Assembly (NCBI GenBank): GCA_963752815.1
Contig: CAVVZI010000015.1
Coordinates: 372,001 to 436,000 of the forward strand
Length of the DNA: 64,000 nucleotides
Source: Sva-07 sp963752815
GTDB lineage: Bacteria > Actinomycetota > Acidimicrobiia > Acidimicrobiales > Ilumatobacteraceae
Direction of reading: 5' to 3'
Shown: one piece after another, positions 54,418 to 61,973 of the stretch
Layout of the letters: each line of letters begins with the position of its first letter
How positions within the stretch are numbered: position 1 is the first letter of the stretch
Position numbers and translations under genes: made by a program
The notes under the pieces: model-generated
Told to the model about the DNA's origin: nothing
Database searches by the model: none
The model's input: the letters and a program-made list of their open reading frames with translations, nothing else

Positions 54418-55158
54418 TCACGCAGGATCGACGGCGAGGACGGCGGGGAGCCACTCGTCGAGCCGTTCCGTGATGGCGTCATCGCTGCGGGCGAGGAGGT
54501 GACCATCGCCCGGCAGGATCACGACCTCGCCCGAACCGGCGATCGCCTGCACCATGTAGCTGGCCTCGGACGGCAGCAGCTCGTCGCGGTCGCCGTGGAA
54601 CAACAGCAACGGCCGGCCGTGCAGCGCACCGGCGACCTCACACCCTGCTGACTGGGTGGCGAACGTGACCACACCGACGACCGACGCCGTCATCACCACC
54701 GCCGCCCGGATCGCCGCGGCCCCGCCGAAGCTGTGTCCCATCAGCACGACCCGCTCGGCTCCCGCCTCGCGGGCGATCTCGACACCGCAGGCCAGATCGT
54801 GGGCGCACAGGTCGAGATTGTTCGGCTCGCGGTAACCGATCCGCACGAACGTCACGCCGCGGGCCGCCCATGCCTCGCCGAGCCTGTGATAGAGGCCGTG
54901 CCCGGGCCCGAGGACGCCGCCCATCGCGCCACCCCCGGCGACGATCGCGCCGGTTTGGACGGCCACACCGTCAACCTCACGCGCCGGCTCGTGGACGAGG
55001 ACCGTCAGGAGCCCGCGGGTGGTGTAGATCTCACGGTGCCGCAAGCGGGTGGTGGCCGAGGTCTCGATCTCGATCGAACTCTCGCCCAGCGGGCGCAGCG
55101 CCTCGAGCGCTGTCGGGTTCGAGGGGTCGGATTGCTCCGCCACGCTGCCGATTCCCAT
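54418..55158 (-). CDS. alpha/beta hydrolase
   Basis: 246 residues: HEPAREVDGVAVQTGAIVAGGG, GLYHRLGEAWAARGVTFVRIGYRE, the nucleophile elbow MGHSFGG (about residue 140), the acid loop HGDRDELLP and the catalytic His in LPGDGHLLARSDD. Cytoplasmic; dienelactone-hydrolase-like esterase or peptidase, substrate unknown. It shares a divergent overlapping promoter with the MarR gene and is leaderless. Confidence 0.85.
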   Translation of the reverse strand: MGIGSVAEQSDPSNPTALEALRPLGESSIEIETSATTRLRHREIYTTRGLLTVLVHEPAREVDGVAVQTGAIVAGGGAMGGVLGPGHGLYHRLGEAWAARGVTFVRIGYREPNNLDLCAHDLACGVEIAREAGAERVVLMGHSFGGAAAIRAAVVMTASVVGVVTFATQSAGCEVAGALHGRPLLLFHGDRDELLPSEASYMVQAIAGSGEVVILPGDGHLLARSDDAITERLDEWLPAVLAVDPA

Positions 55159-55165
55159 CGCTCAC

Positions 55166-55172
55166 TAGCGTA
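55166..55172. promoter_or_regulatory. overlapping divergent -10 boxes (TAGCGTA on one strand, TACGCTA on the other)
   Basis: Plus-strand TAGCGT (55166-55171) is 10 nt before the MarR ATG at 55182. Minus-strand TACGCT (complement of 55167-55172) is 8 nt before the hydrolase ATG at 55158. The two hexamers share five of six base pairs, so the two polymerases should exclude one another. Confidence 0.5.
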
Positions 55173-55181
55173 CAAACGCAC

Positions 55182-55742
55182 ATGGCCAGGACCGTCAGCC
55201 GAGCGAACCCGATCGACCTGCGCAACCCGATCGACCGCGCCCACGCCGTGCGCATCGGCAACTCGTGGATCGACCTCCGTCGCGGACCGGCCACCACCGC
55301 CATCCGCGAGTACATGATGGGTCGCGACGACCCGCTCGAGCAGGGCCAGATGGATGCGCTCGACATGCTCGTGCACCGTGAACACCGCACGATGAGCAGC
55401 CTCGCCGGCCGCCTCCGGGTGAACCGTTCGACGGCGACGCGGGCGGTCGACCGTCTCGTGGCCGACGGTCTGGTCGAGCGATTCGCGTCACCGGACGATG
55501 GTCGCGTCGTGCTCGTGCGGATCACCGCCGAAGGTCGTCGCCGCCACGCCGCCATCGACAAGCGGCGTTCCCGGGCGATGCGTCAGATCCTGAGCGAGTT
55601 CAGCCAAGAGGAGCGGACGCAACTGGCCGATCTGCTCGAACGGCTCGTGTCGTCGATCGACCATGCGGTGTCGACGCTCGAGGCTCCTGCCGAACCTCCT
55701 TCCGAACGCGCTGCCGAACTGGGGAGCGGCCCCAGCGGATAG
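55182..55742 (+). CDS. MarR-family transcriptional regulator
   Basis: 186 residues. Winged helix with GQMDALDMLVHREHRTMSSLAGRLRVNRSTATRAVDRLVADGLVERFASPDDGRVVLVRITAEGRR (about 50-120). Likely represses its own gene and the divergent hydrolase through the shared promoter. The C-terminal 30 residues are a loose Pro/Glu tail that overlaps the sigma-factor promoter. Confidence 0.88.
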   Translation: MARTVSRANPIDLRNPIDRAHAVRIGNSWIDLRRGPATTAIREYMMGRDDPLEQGQMDALDMLVHREHRTMSSLAGRLRVNRSTATRAVDRLVADGLVERFASPDDGRVVLVRITAEGRRRHAAIDKRRSRAMRQILSEFSQEERTQLADLLERLVSSIDHAVSTLEAPAEPPSERAAELGSGPSG

Positions 55743-55745
55743 GGT
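55740..55745 (+). promoter_or_regulatory. -10 box (TAGGGT) for the SigR-like gene
   Basis: TAGGGT, 9 nt before ATG 55755; it overlaps the MarR stop codon. Confidence 0.5.
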
Positions 55746-55754
55746 CGCCGTTCG

Positions 55755-56357
55755 ATGGCCGACCAGGCGGTGTTCGCAGAACAGGCGATGCAATACGCAC
55801 CGCAACTGTTCTCGGCGGCCATGCGCATGACCCGCAACCGGGCCGACGCCGAGGATCTCGTGCAGGAGACGTACCTCAAGGCGTACCGCAGCTTCCACAC
55901 GTTCACCGACGGCACGAACCTGCGCGCCTGGCTGTTCCGCATCCTCACCAACACCTACATCAACAAGTACCGGGCCAAGCAGCGCCGCCCGGACGAGACC
56001 GAACTCGGCGACATCGAGGACCTCTACCTCTACAAGCAGATCAACACCACACGCGACACGGGCCTCGGACGATCGGCGGAGGAGTCGTTGATGGAGATGC
56101 TCCCCGACGACGAGGTGAAACAGGCTCTCGAAGCGCTTCCCGACAACTTCCGGTTGCCGGTGATCCTCGCCGACGTGGAGGGTTTCGCGTACAAGGAGAT
56201 CGCCGAGATGCTCGACATTCCCATCGGAACCGTCATGTCGCGGTTGCACCGGGGAAGAAAGCAGATGCAGAAGGCGTTGCACGACTACGCACTGGCGAGA
56301 GGAATGGTCGCCGCCGACGTGGCGGGTACGAACTCTGATCCTGTGCAGGAGCGATGA
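55755..56357 (+). CDS. sigR: ECF sigma factor, SigR/SigH (RpoE) type
   Basis: 200 residues. Region 2: QLFSAAMRMTRNRADAEDLVQETYLKAYRSFHTFTDGTNLRAWLFRILTNTYINKYR. Region 4: LPDNFRLPVILADVEGFAYKEIAEMLDIPIGTVMSRLHRGRKQMQKAL. The GTNLRAWLFRILTNTYIN segment is characteristic of actinobacterial SigR/SigH, the thiol-oxidative-stress sigma factors. The next gene is the matching zinc anti-sigma factor. Confidence 0.93.
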   Translation: MADQAVFAEQAMQYAPQLFSAAMRMTRNRADAEDLVQETYLKAYRSFHTFTDGTNLRAWLFRILTNTYINKYRAKQRRPDETELGDIEDLYLYKQINTTRDTGLGRSAEESLMEMLPDDEVKQALEALPDNFRLPVILADVEGFAYKEIAEMLDIPIGTVMSRLHRGRKQMQKALHDYALARGMVAADVAGTNSDPVQER

Positions 56358-56358
56358 C

Positions 56359-56625
56359 GTGGATGCATGTGACGGCCCGGACTGCCGGGAGACGATCAAG
56401 GAACTCGATCTCTTCCTCGACGACGAGTTGTCCGACGCGGCGCGGTCAGCGATCCGCCATCATCTCGACGGGTGCATCGACTGCCTCCAGGCGTTCGACT
56501 TCCACGCCGAGCTGAAGCAGGTCATCGCCGAGAAGTGCCAGCACGACGAGATGCCGGCCGATCTGCTCTCGCGCATCGAACGGTGCTTCGACACCGATTT
56601 CGACGGCGACGGCGTCATCGGCTAG
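56359..56625 (+). CDS. rsrA: mycothiol-system zinc anti-sigma factor (RsrA-like)
   Basis: 88 residues. The zinc-binding anti-sigma motif is HHLDGCIDC (H-x3-C-x2-C, about residues 35-42), preceded by CRETIKELDLFLDDELSD and followed by FDFHAELKQVIAEKCQ. In the reduced state it holds SigR; disulphide stress releases it. GTG start one base after the sigma stop. Cys is also at residues 4, 9 and 61. Confidence 0.9.
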   Translation: MDACDGPDCRETIKELDLFLDDELSDAARSAIRHHLDGCIDCLQAFDFHAELKQVIAEKCQHDEMPADLLSRIERCFDTDFDGDGVIG

Positions 56626-56737
56626 AAGAATTTGCTCGGCCTCACGTCGAGTCTCGTGGCGGCGGCCGAGGTCGGCCGAGCGTTCGGGAAAGCGGGATTC
56701 CCTCGCCGTGATTTCGGTTCTCGCGCGGCGTCACCGG

Positions 56738-56743
56738 TAGCCT
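56738..56743 (+). promoter_or_regulatory. -10 box (TAGCCT) for the 53-residue membrane protein
   Basis: TAGCCT, 6 nt before ATG 56750; supports a leaderless small gene and probably tilS downstream. Confidence 0.5.
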
Positions 56744-56749
56744 CAGCGC

Positions 56750-56911
56750 ATGCTCGCAGCCGAGATCTGGCACTGGTGGATCGGCGTCCTCGTCACGCTC
56801 CTCGTCTTCGGCGTGCTGGTCGCGTTGATCGCGATGTATCTCGGTACGGTCACGTCGAAGAAGTACGAGCCCGGCGGGAAGAAGCGCAAGCGCTCGTCGT
56901 CAGATCTCTGA
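56750..56911 (+). CDS. 53-residue single-helix membrane protein
   Basis: Short N-terminus (AAEIWHWW), one strong membrane helix (IGVLVTLLVFGVLVALIAMYLG), then a very basic tail (SKKYEPGGKKRKRSSS). It has a promoter box with leaderless spacing and ends 13 nt before tilS. No family name is recalled, although small helix-plus-basic-tail proteins beside tilS-type genes are plausible in this class. Confidence 0.65.
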   Translation: MLAAEIWHWWIGVLVTLLVFGVLVALIAMYLGTVTSKKYEPGGKKRKRSSSDL

Positions 56912-56924
56912 CACCGATCTCACC

Positions 56925-57797
56925 ATGATTGTCGATCTGCTCCGGCGATCGACGTTCCCTCCGGCCGGCACCCCGGTGATCTGTGGACTGTCGGGCGGAG
57001 CCGATTCGACGGCACTGGTCCGACTCGCCGTCGCCGCCGATTGTGACGTCACGGCCGTCCACGTCGACCACGGGCTGCGCCCCTCGTCGGCGACCGATGC
57101 GGACTGCGCCCGGGAGACGGCCGAACGACTCGGCATCCGGTTCAGGTCGGAGCGCGTGGCGCTGGCCGACGGACCGAACCTCGAAGCCCGTGCCCGCGTC
57201 GCTCGCCAGGTGGCGCTCGGCCCCGACGCGATGACCGGCCACACCGCCGACGACCAGGCCGAGACGCTGCTGCTCGCGCTGATGCGGGGTTCCGGGGCGA
57301 GCGGGCTGAGCGCGATGGCGCCCGGCCCGACGAAGCCGATCCTCGCGCTCCGCCGCGCCGAGACGGTCGCCGTGTGCGAGTCCGAGGGCCTGCGGTACGT
57401 GCACGACCCGACCAACTCCGAGCCCCGCTTTCGCCGCAACCGCGTGCGCCACGAGATCCTGCCGTTGCTGGACGAGGTGGCCGCTCGCGACGTCGCCGCG
57501 CTCCTCGCCCGCACCGCTGACCTGCTCCGCGACGACGACACGCTGCTCGAACAGCTGGCGGCCGATCTCGATCCGACCGATGCACTCGCCCTGCGGGACG
57601 TGCCGCTCCCCCTGGCCCGCCGTGCCGTACGGCGGTGGCTCGAACGCGGTGGCTACCCGCCGGACGCGGCGACGGTGGCGCGGGTGCTCGAGGTGGCCGC
57701 CGGCAACGCCCGCGGCTGCGATGTCGGGGCGGGTCGCCGCGTTATTCGGCACGAACAGCGGCTCGTTCTCGTGAACAATTCCGATCCCGTGAGCTAG
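56925..57797 (+). CDS. tilS: tRNA(Ile)-lysidine synthase
   Basis: 290 residues. The N-terminal PP-loop is VICGLSGGADSTALVRLA (about 20-37), then VTAVHVDHGLRP, GHTADDQAETLLLALMRGSGASGLSAM and HDPTNSEPRFRRNRVRHEILPLL, all standard for TilS. It is shorter than E. coli TilS because the C-terminal domains are reduced, as in many actinobacteria. It converts C34 of tRNA-Ile(CAU) to lysidine and is essential. Confidence 0.93.
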   Translation: MIVDLLRRSTFPPAGTPVICGLSGGADSTALVRLAVAADCDVTAVHVDHGLRPSSATDADCARETAERLGIRFRSERVALADGPNLEARARVARQVALGPDAMTGHTADDQAETLLLALMRGSGASGLSAMAPGPTKPILALRRAETVAVCESEGLRYVHDPTNSEPRFRRNRVRHEILPLLDEVAARDVAALLARTADLLRDDDTLLEQLAADLDPTDALALRDVPLPLARRAVRRWLERGGYPPDAATVARVLEVAAGNARGCDVGAGRRVIRHEQRLVLVNNSDPVS

Positions 57798-57800
57798 CCT
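57795..57800 (+). promoter_or_regulatory. -10 box (TAGCCT) before the 11-residue leader
   Basis: TAGCCT overlaps the tilS stop and lies 11 nt before ATG 57812. Confidence 0.45.
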
Positions 57801-57811
57801 GGCTCCCCGGT

Positions 57812-57847
57812 ATGGAAGCGGTTCACACAGTCAGTCTCGACGCCTGA
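57812..57847 (+). CDS. 11-residue leader peptide coupled to the next gene
   Basis: ATG 57812 opens MEAVHTVSLDA and stops at TGA 57845-57847. The last base of the stop is the first base of the next ATG (TGATG), the classic termination-reinitiation overlap. A -10 box at leaderless distance precedes it and no ribosome-binding site precedes the main gene, so ribosomes may enter here and reinitiate. Alternatively the upstream box simply gives a short 5' leader. Confidence 0.4.
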   Translation: MEAVHTVSLDA

Positions 57848-58353
57848 TGCCAACGCGGCTGCGTGGCAAGTGGGCCCTCGGCATCACGCCACGGAACTTC
57901 ACCTGGATCCTGAAGGACAAGCTGGCGATCTGCGAGCGTCCGGGTGGGGTCGGTGACAGCCATCGTCGTGTCCGCCGCCAGGAGGAGATCATCTGGCTGC
58001 GCGAGAACGGGTTCGGCTGCGTGATCTCGATCATCGCCGCCCCCCACAACCTGCACAATTACGACGAGCAGCAGCTGCCGTACCGCCATCGCCCGTTCAA
58101 CAACGACCACCTCGACGCGTATCTCAAGTCGTTGTACGGCGAGATCCGGGACCTGTTGAAGAACGGTACGAAGGTGCTCGTCCACGGCGACGAGGTCGGC
58201 GACCGCATCGTCGGGATCATGGGCGGCTACATCCGCTGGGCGGGCCTGATCGAGGATCCGACGCAGGCGATCCAGGTGACCGAGCGTCTCGCCGGCCGCC
58301 AGCTCGACCCGTTCGCCCGCGAAACGATCATGACGGCGCACGAACTGCGCTGA
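57847..58353 (+). CDS. dual-specificity-phosphatase-like protein lacking the catalytic Cys
   Basis: 168 residues. The C-terminal half has the phosphatase P-loop setting (LLKNGTKVLVHGDEVGDRIVGIMGGYIRW, about residues 106-134), and FGCVISIIAAPHNLHNY earlier resembles the general-acid region. Where active enzymes have HCxxGxxR, this reads HGDEVGDR: the Cys is Gly and the loop Gly is Val. The Arg is kept. It may bind a phosphorylated ligand without cleaving it. The family assignment is by fold pattern only. Confidence 0.62.
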   Translation: MPTRLRGKWALGITPRNFTWILKDKLAICERPGGVGDSHRRVRRQEEIIWLRENGFGCVISIIAAPHNLHNYDEQQLPYRHRPFNNDHLDAYLKSLYGEIRDLLKNGTKVLVHGDEVGDRIVGIMGGYIRWAGLIEDPTQAIQVTERLAGRQLDPFARETIMTAHELR

Positions 58354-58390
58354 TCGAAGCTCCCGGCGCCCGCCGATCGCGGCGTAACGG

Positions 58391-59116
58391 TCAGAGCATC
58401 GGCAGGCCGATGCAGGCGTGCAGGGGGCTCGGCGAGACTGCGACCCCAGCGGGGACGTCGATCAGCGGGAGTGGGTTCGTCGGCACGTTGTTGGGGCGCA
58501 CCTCGAAGTGGAGGTGGAAGTTCGTGGCGCTGTCGGTCCCGCTGCTGCCGACGAATCCGAGCACATCGCCGGCCTTCACGCGCCTTCCGACATCGAGCCC
58601 GTTCTTGTTTTCCTGCATGTGGAAGTACTTGTACGTCGTGTTCGTCGCGGCGACGAACAGCGTCCACCCCCATCCCGCGTCGCCGGTGTTCGTGTACCAC
58701 TGCGTGAGTTCACCATCGGCGACGGCGAAGATCGGGTTGCCGCCCCCCGAGGCGAGGATGTCGACGCCGGCGTGACCCCGGTCTCCGCGGCAGTCCCCGA
58801 AGTTGTCGAGGACGTAGATGTTCGACTTGGCCACCGGGATGCCGAGGGGGAACATCAACTTGCCTGCGGCCGGTGGGATCGGCGAGCCGTATCCGGCGGG
58901 AGTCGGTGCAGGGGCGGGGGTCGGCGCAGGTTGCAGACGCATCCGCCGGGCCGGGGCGAGGGCCGAGCCGGGATCGTCGAGGCTGCCGGATGCGGCGTTG
59001 GCTGACCCGATACCGAACGCATCACCGACCGCGATGGCGCCCGCGGCCGCGGCGAGCGCGGCGAGCGCGTTGCGCCGGGTGAGCCGACGGGGTGCGGGAA
59101 CGTCGTGGTCTGACAT
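58391..59116 (-). CDS. secreted M23-family peptidase
   Basis: 241 residues. N-terminus with a Tat-like twin Arg (RRLTRRNALAALAAAAGAIAVG), a Pro/Ala linker (about 60-85), then the LytM/M23 domain: GDRGHAGVDILASGG (HxxxD zinc ligands), KYFHMQ, and NFHLHFEVRP (HxH ligand). It cleaves peptidoglycan peptides or acts as an activator in cell-wall remodelling. All zinc ligands are present. Confidence 0.9.
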   Translation of the reverse strand: MSDHDVPAPRRLTRRNALAALAAAAGAIAVGDAFGIGSANAASGSLDDPGSALAPARRMRLQPAPTPAPAPTPAGYGSPIPPAAGKLMFPLGIPVAKSNIYVLDNFGDCRGDRGHAGVDILASGGGNPIFAVADGELTQWYTNTGDAGWGWTLFVAATNTTYKYFHMQENKNGLDVGRRVKAGDVLGFVGSSGTDSATNFHLHFEVRPNNVPTNPLPLIDVPAGVAVSPSPLHACIGLPML

Positions 59117-59207
59117 GGCGGATGAGGTGCGATCTTCGTGTCGTGAACGACCGACCGTGAGGCCGGCAGCGTCGTCATCGGCAGCGTCGCCGGACGACTC
59201 GACGAGA

Positions 59208-59213
59208 GCCTAG
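59208..59213 (-). promoter_or_regulatory. -10 box (TAGGCT) for the M23 peptidase, with leader
   Basis: Minus-strand TAGGCT about 91 nt before the ATG at 59116, giving a leader of roughly 85 nt, unlike the leaderless genes nearby. Confidence 0.35.
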
Positions 59214-59270
59214 GACGATTTCGTCATCATTCCGTCATCAAACGGCAATCCCCGAACCCGCTTTACCCCT

Positions 59271-59319
59271 GCGATGAGTCGACGGCCATCCCCGCATCCG
59301 GGGATCGTTCGCTCATCGC
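59271..59319. other. nested inverted repeats between divergent promoters
   Basis: Outer arms GCGATGAG (59271-59278) and CTCATCGC (59312-59319); inner hairpin ATCCCCG (59288-59294), loop CATC, CGGGGAT (59299-59305). It lies between the M23 and SDR promoters. It could be an operator or an RNA element, but it does not match a riboswitch core that I can recognise. Confidence 0.45.
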
Positions 59320-59396
59320 ATTACGGATTGGTGTCAGGTAACGGCAAGATGAACACAAGATCACACGCAAACCCGTGACGGCGGGTATAAGGCGGC

Positions 59397-59402
59397 TAGC
59401 GT
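59397..59402 (+). promoter_or_regulatory. -10 box (TAGCGT) for the SDR gene
   Basis: TAGCGT, 6 nt before ATG 59409, with GTGACG about 16 nt upstream as a possible -35. Confidence 0.5.
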
Positions 59403-59408
59403 TTCCCT

Positions 59409-60380
59409 ATGGGCGGCCGTCGCGTCTTCGTCAGCGGGCTCGGCAGTGAACTCGGCACGATGGTCGCCGGCATGCTCGAAGCCGAACCGTGGGTCGGCGC
59501 GCTGGCCGGGATCGACGCCGATCCCCCTCGGCGACGCCTCCCGAACACCACGTTCCACCGGATCTCGCCCGATCAGCACGACCGCATCGTCGAAACCGTC
59601 ACGCGATTCAACCCCCACGTCCTCGTCCACATCGGCGTGTGGGAGCCCGATGCCCGCGCCTCACCCAAGGTGGCCAAGACGCTCACCGACCAGGCGGCCA
59701 CGTCGGTCATCGGAGCGGCCGCCGAGTGTTCGGCGATGGAACATCTCGTGGTCCGCAGCGGCATCGAGATCTACGGCCGCGGACGAGATTCGCTGACCCG
59801 TCCCGACGAGACCGCCCCGATCCGTCCGACCTCGGAATGGGGGCGCACCGTCGCCGAGATCGAACACATCGCAGCCCGCGTCTCCGCCCGCGTCGGCGTG
59901 TCGGTCGGCGCCGTTCGCCTCGCACCCGTCCTCGGCCCGCACGTGCCGTCGCCGCTCGGACGGATGCTGCGCAACCCGGTCGTGCCCTTCAGCCTCCTCG
60001 CCGATCCGCCCTTCGCCGTGATCACGGACCGCGACGCGGCGCGAGCCATCGTCGCGGCCGCCCGCGAGGGCCTCGCCGAGCCCGTCAACGTCGTGGCCAG
60101 CGGGGCGGTCACCTGCCTGCAGGCGCTACGCCGCGGGCGGCGCATTCCGTTCCCACTGATCGGACCCGACTGGCAGGTGGCGCGAGCGCTCAGCTATCTG
60201 TTCGGCTCGCCGATTCCCGATCACGTGGCCGAAGTGCTGCACCGTGGGCGCCTCGCCGACAACGGTCGCATGGCCGAGTTGCTCGGTGTCGTACCCGAAT
60301 CGACGACGTCCGAGGTGATCGACCAGCTCTACGGCTGGCCGAGCATCATCCGCCAGCCGGCACGGGTGGCAGCAGCATGA
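59409..60380 (+). CDS. NAD-dependent epimerase/dehydratase (extended SDR) family protein
   Basis: 323 residues. N-terminus RRVFVSGLGSELGTMVAGML is a variant of the SDR GxxGxxG nucleotide site. HVLVHIGVWEPDARA and the SGIEIYGRG stretch follow, with no clear YxxxK at the usual place, so catalysis is uncertain. Leaderless start. Its stop overlaps the next gene (ATGA), and the following genes to 62926 run as one operon. Confidence 0.78.
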   Translation: MGGRRVFVSGLGSELGTMVAGMLEAEPWVGALAGIDADPPRRRLPNTTFHRISPDQHDRIVETVTRFNPHVLVHIGVWEPDARASPKVAKTLTDQAATSVIGAAAECSAMEHLVVRSGIEIYGRGRDSLTRPDETAPIRPTSEWGRTVAEIEHIAARVSARVGVSVGAVRLAPVLGPHVPSPLGRMLRNPVVPFSLLADPPFAVITDRDAARAIVAAAREGLAEPVNVVASGAVTCLQALRRGRRIPFPLIGPDWQVARALSYLFGSPIPDHVAEVLHRGRLADNGRMAELLGVVPESTTSEVIDQLYGWPSIIRQPARVAAA

Positions 60381-61087
60381 ACATCGGCTCGCTCGACGCG
60401 GTGGGACGCGTGCTCGAGTTCCCGCGCCGTCTCGTCGTCGAGCCGGCGGGCGTGGTCGACGACTGGGGACGCGACCCCGGTTTCGTCCGTCAGATGATCG
60501 CGTTGTCCCAGCTGCGCTGGAGCGTCAGCGTCGGTGGCGACCAGCACCTCCCGCGCCGCCAGGGCGCGCTGATCGTGGTGAACGCCCGCCGCTTCGCGCT
60601 GGCGCCGATCCTCGCCGCGTTCGCGATCAGCGAGACGGTCGACCGTCCGGTCCGCTTCGTCGGCCGGAGCGACACCGCGCCGCTCGGGCCGCTCGGCCGT
60701 CGGATCGGCGGCCTGCTCGACCATCCCGACGAGGTCTTCGGCGCGCTGCGCGCCGGCGAGCTGGTCGTGCTCGGCGCGGCCGCGAGCACCGGCCTGCGTC
60801 AGGTGGGCACCGTGGGACGGATCAAACACGAACATGTCGGCGCGGCGACGGCGGCGGGCGTCCAGGTGTATCCGGCGGCCACCACGAGCAGCCCGTTCGG
60901 GCGCAACGCCCGGGTGGAGATCGGCACGGCGACGCGCCCGAGCCGGCGACGCCGGGGTCCGCTCGCCGAACTCGAACTCGCCGACCACCTACGCAGGCAG
61001 ATCGAGCGGCTCCTCGACGAGATGGGCGAGATCCGCACCGGCACACCGATCGACTGGCTGCCCCTGAGCGGCCTGGGCGGGCACTGA
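60377..61087 (+). CDS. PlsC-like acyltransferase-fold protein, catalytic motif degenerate
   Basis: 236 residues. The layout is of 1-acylglycerol-phosphate acyltransferases: QGALIVVNARRFALAPILAAFAISE (NHxxxxD position), VDRPVRFVGRSDTAPLGPLGRRIGGLL, and GELVVLGAAAST. The HxxxxD catalytic pair reads NARRFALA, so acyl transfer is doubtful. It ends in a basic/helical tail (HLRRQIERLLDEMGEIRTG). ATG overlaps the SDR stop by 4 bp. Confidence 0.6.
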   Translation: MNIGSLDAVGRVLEFPRRLVVEPAGVVDDWGRDPGFVRQMIALSQLRWSVSVGGDQHLPRRQGALIVVNARRFALAPILAAFAISETVDRPVRFVGRSDTAPLGPLGRRIGGLLDHPDEVFGALRAGELVVLGAAASTGLRQVGTVGRIKHEHVGAATAAGVQVYPAATTSSPFGRNARVEIGTATRPSRRRRGPLAELELADHLRRQIERLLDEMGEIRTGTPIDWLPLSGLGGH

Positions 61088-61088
61088 C

Positions 61089-61973
61089 ATGACGTACGTA
61101 CGCACGTCCGACGGGACACGCATCCACTACCGGGTCACCGGGCGACCGGGCGCGCCGCCGATCCTGTTCATCCAGGGCCTCGGCGCCGACAAGCACGGCT
61201 GGGACCTCCAGCGACTGGCGACCGCCCCGTGGTACCAGGCCGTCGCACTCGACAACCGTGGCGCCGGCCTCAGCGACAAGCCGCGCGGCGAGTACAGCCT
61301 CGAACAGATGGCCGACGATGCGATCGCCGTCCTCGACCACGCGAAAGTCGACACGGCACACGTCGTGGGTGCCTCGATGGGTGGGGCGATCAGCCAGATC
61401 ATCGCGGTGAAGTACCCCGAGCGGACCCGTTCGCTGACGCTCGCCTGCACGGCGGGCCGCAACCATCCGTGGCGCGAAGAACTGCTCGCGAGCTGGCGCG
61501 ACGCGGCGCTCGAACGCGGCACGTCCTCGATGAGCAAGGAAGCCGCCCGCTGGGTGATCGGCCCGCGGTCGTTCCGCCGGTTGCTGCCGGCCTTGGGGTG
61601 GCTCGGTCCGCTGGCACTCGGTCGGCCGGCATACGCCTTCGCCGCCCAGTGCGACGCGATCCTCAACGCGGCCGAGAAACACGAGGAGCTGATCGCGCAA
61701 CTGCCCGACATCGCCGTGCCGACCCTCGTCGTCGTCGGCAACCAGGACATCCTCACGCCGCGGGGCGACAGTGAGGATCTCGCCGATCGCATCCCGACCG
61801 CCGAGCTGGTCGTGATCAGCGGGGCGGCGCACGGGTTCATGGTCGAGCACGCCAGCACGTTCAACCGGGTGCTGCTCGAGTTCCTCCGGCGAGCGGAGCG
61901 CGCCTACCAGCAACGGGTCGTGGCCGAGCCGCAGCCGATGCATTTGTCCGTGGTCACCGCTGCGGGCGGTTGA
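61089..61973 (+). CDS. alpha/beta hydrolase
   Basis: 294 residues: ILFIQGLGADKHGWDLQR (oxyanion hole), LDNRGAGLSDKPRGEYSLEQMADD, the nucleophile elbow VVGASMGGAISQIIA (about residue 97), acid loop VVGNQDILTPRGD and His in GAAHGFMVEHASTF. Esterase/haloperoxidase-like. It starts 1 nt after the acyltransferase-like gene and its stop overlaps the next ATG. Confidence 0.88.
   Translation: MTYVRTSDGTRIHYRVTGRPGAPPILFIQGLGADKHGWDLQRLATAPWYQAVALDNRGAGLSDKPRGEYSLEQMADDAIAVLDHAKVDTAHVVGASMGGAISQIIAVKYPERTRSLTLACTAGRNHPWREELLASWRDAALERGTSSMSKEAARWVIGPRSFRRLLPALGWLGPLALGRPAYAFAAQCDAILNAAEKHEELIAQLPDIAVPTLVVVGNQDILTPRGDSEDLADRIPTAELVVISGAAHGFMVEHASTFNRVLLEFLRRAERAYQQRVVAEPQPMHLSVVTAAGG

Noticed and set aside
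59230..59330. c-di-AMP (ydaO-type) riboswitch
   Set aside because: Some similar G-rich steps are present, but the order of conserved blocks does not fit, and the element lies outside the inferred M23 transcript.
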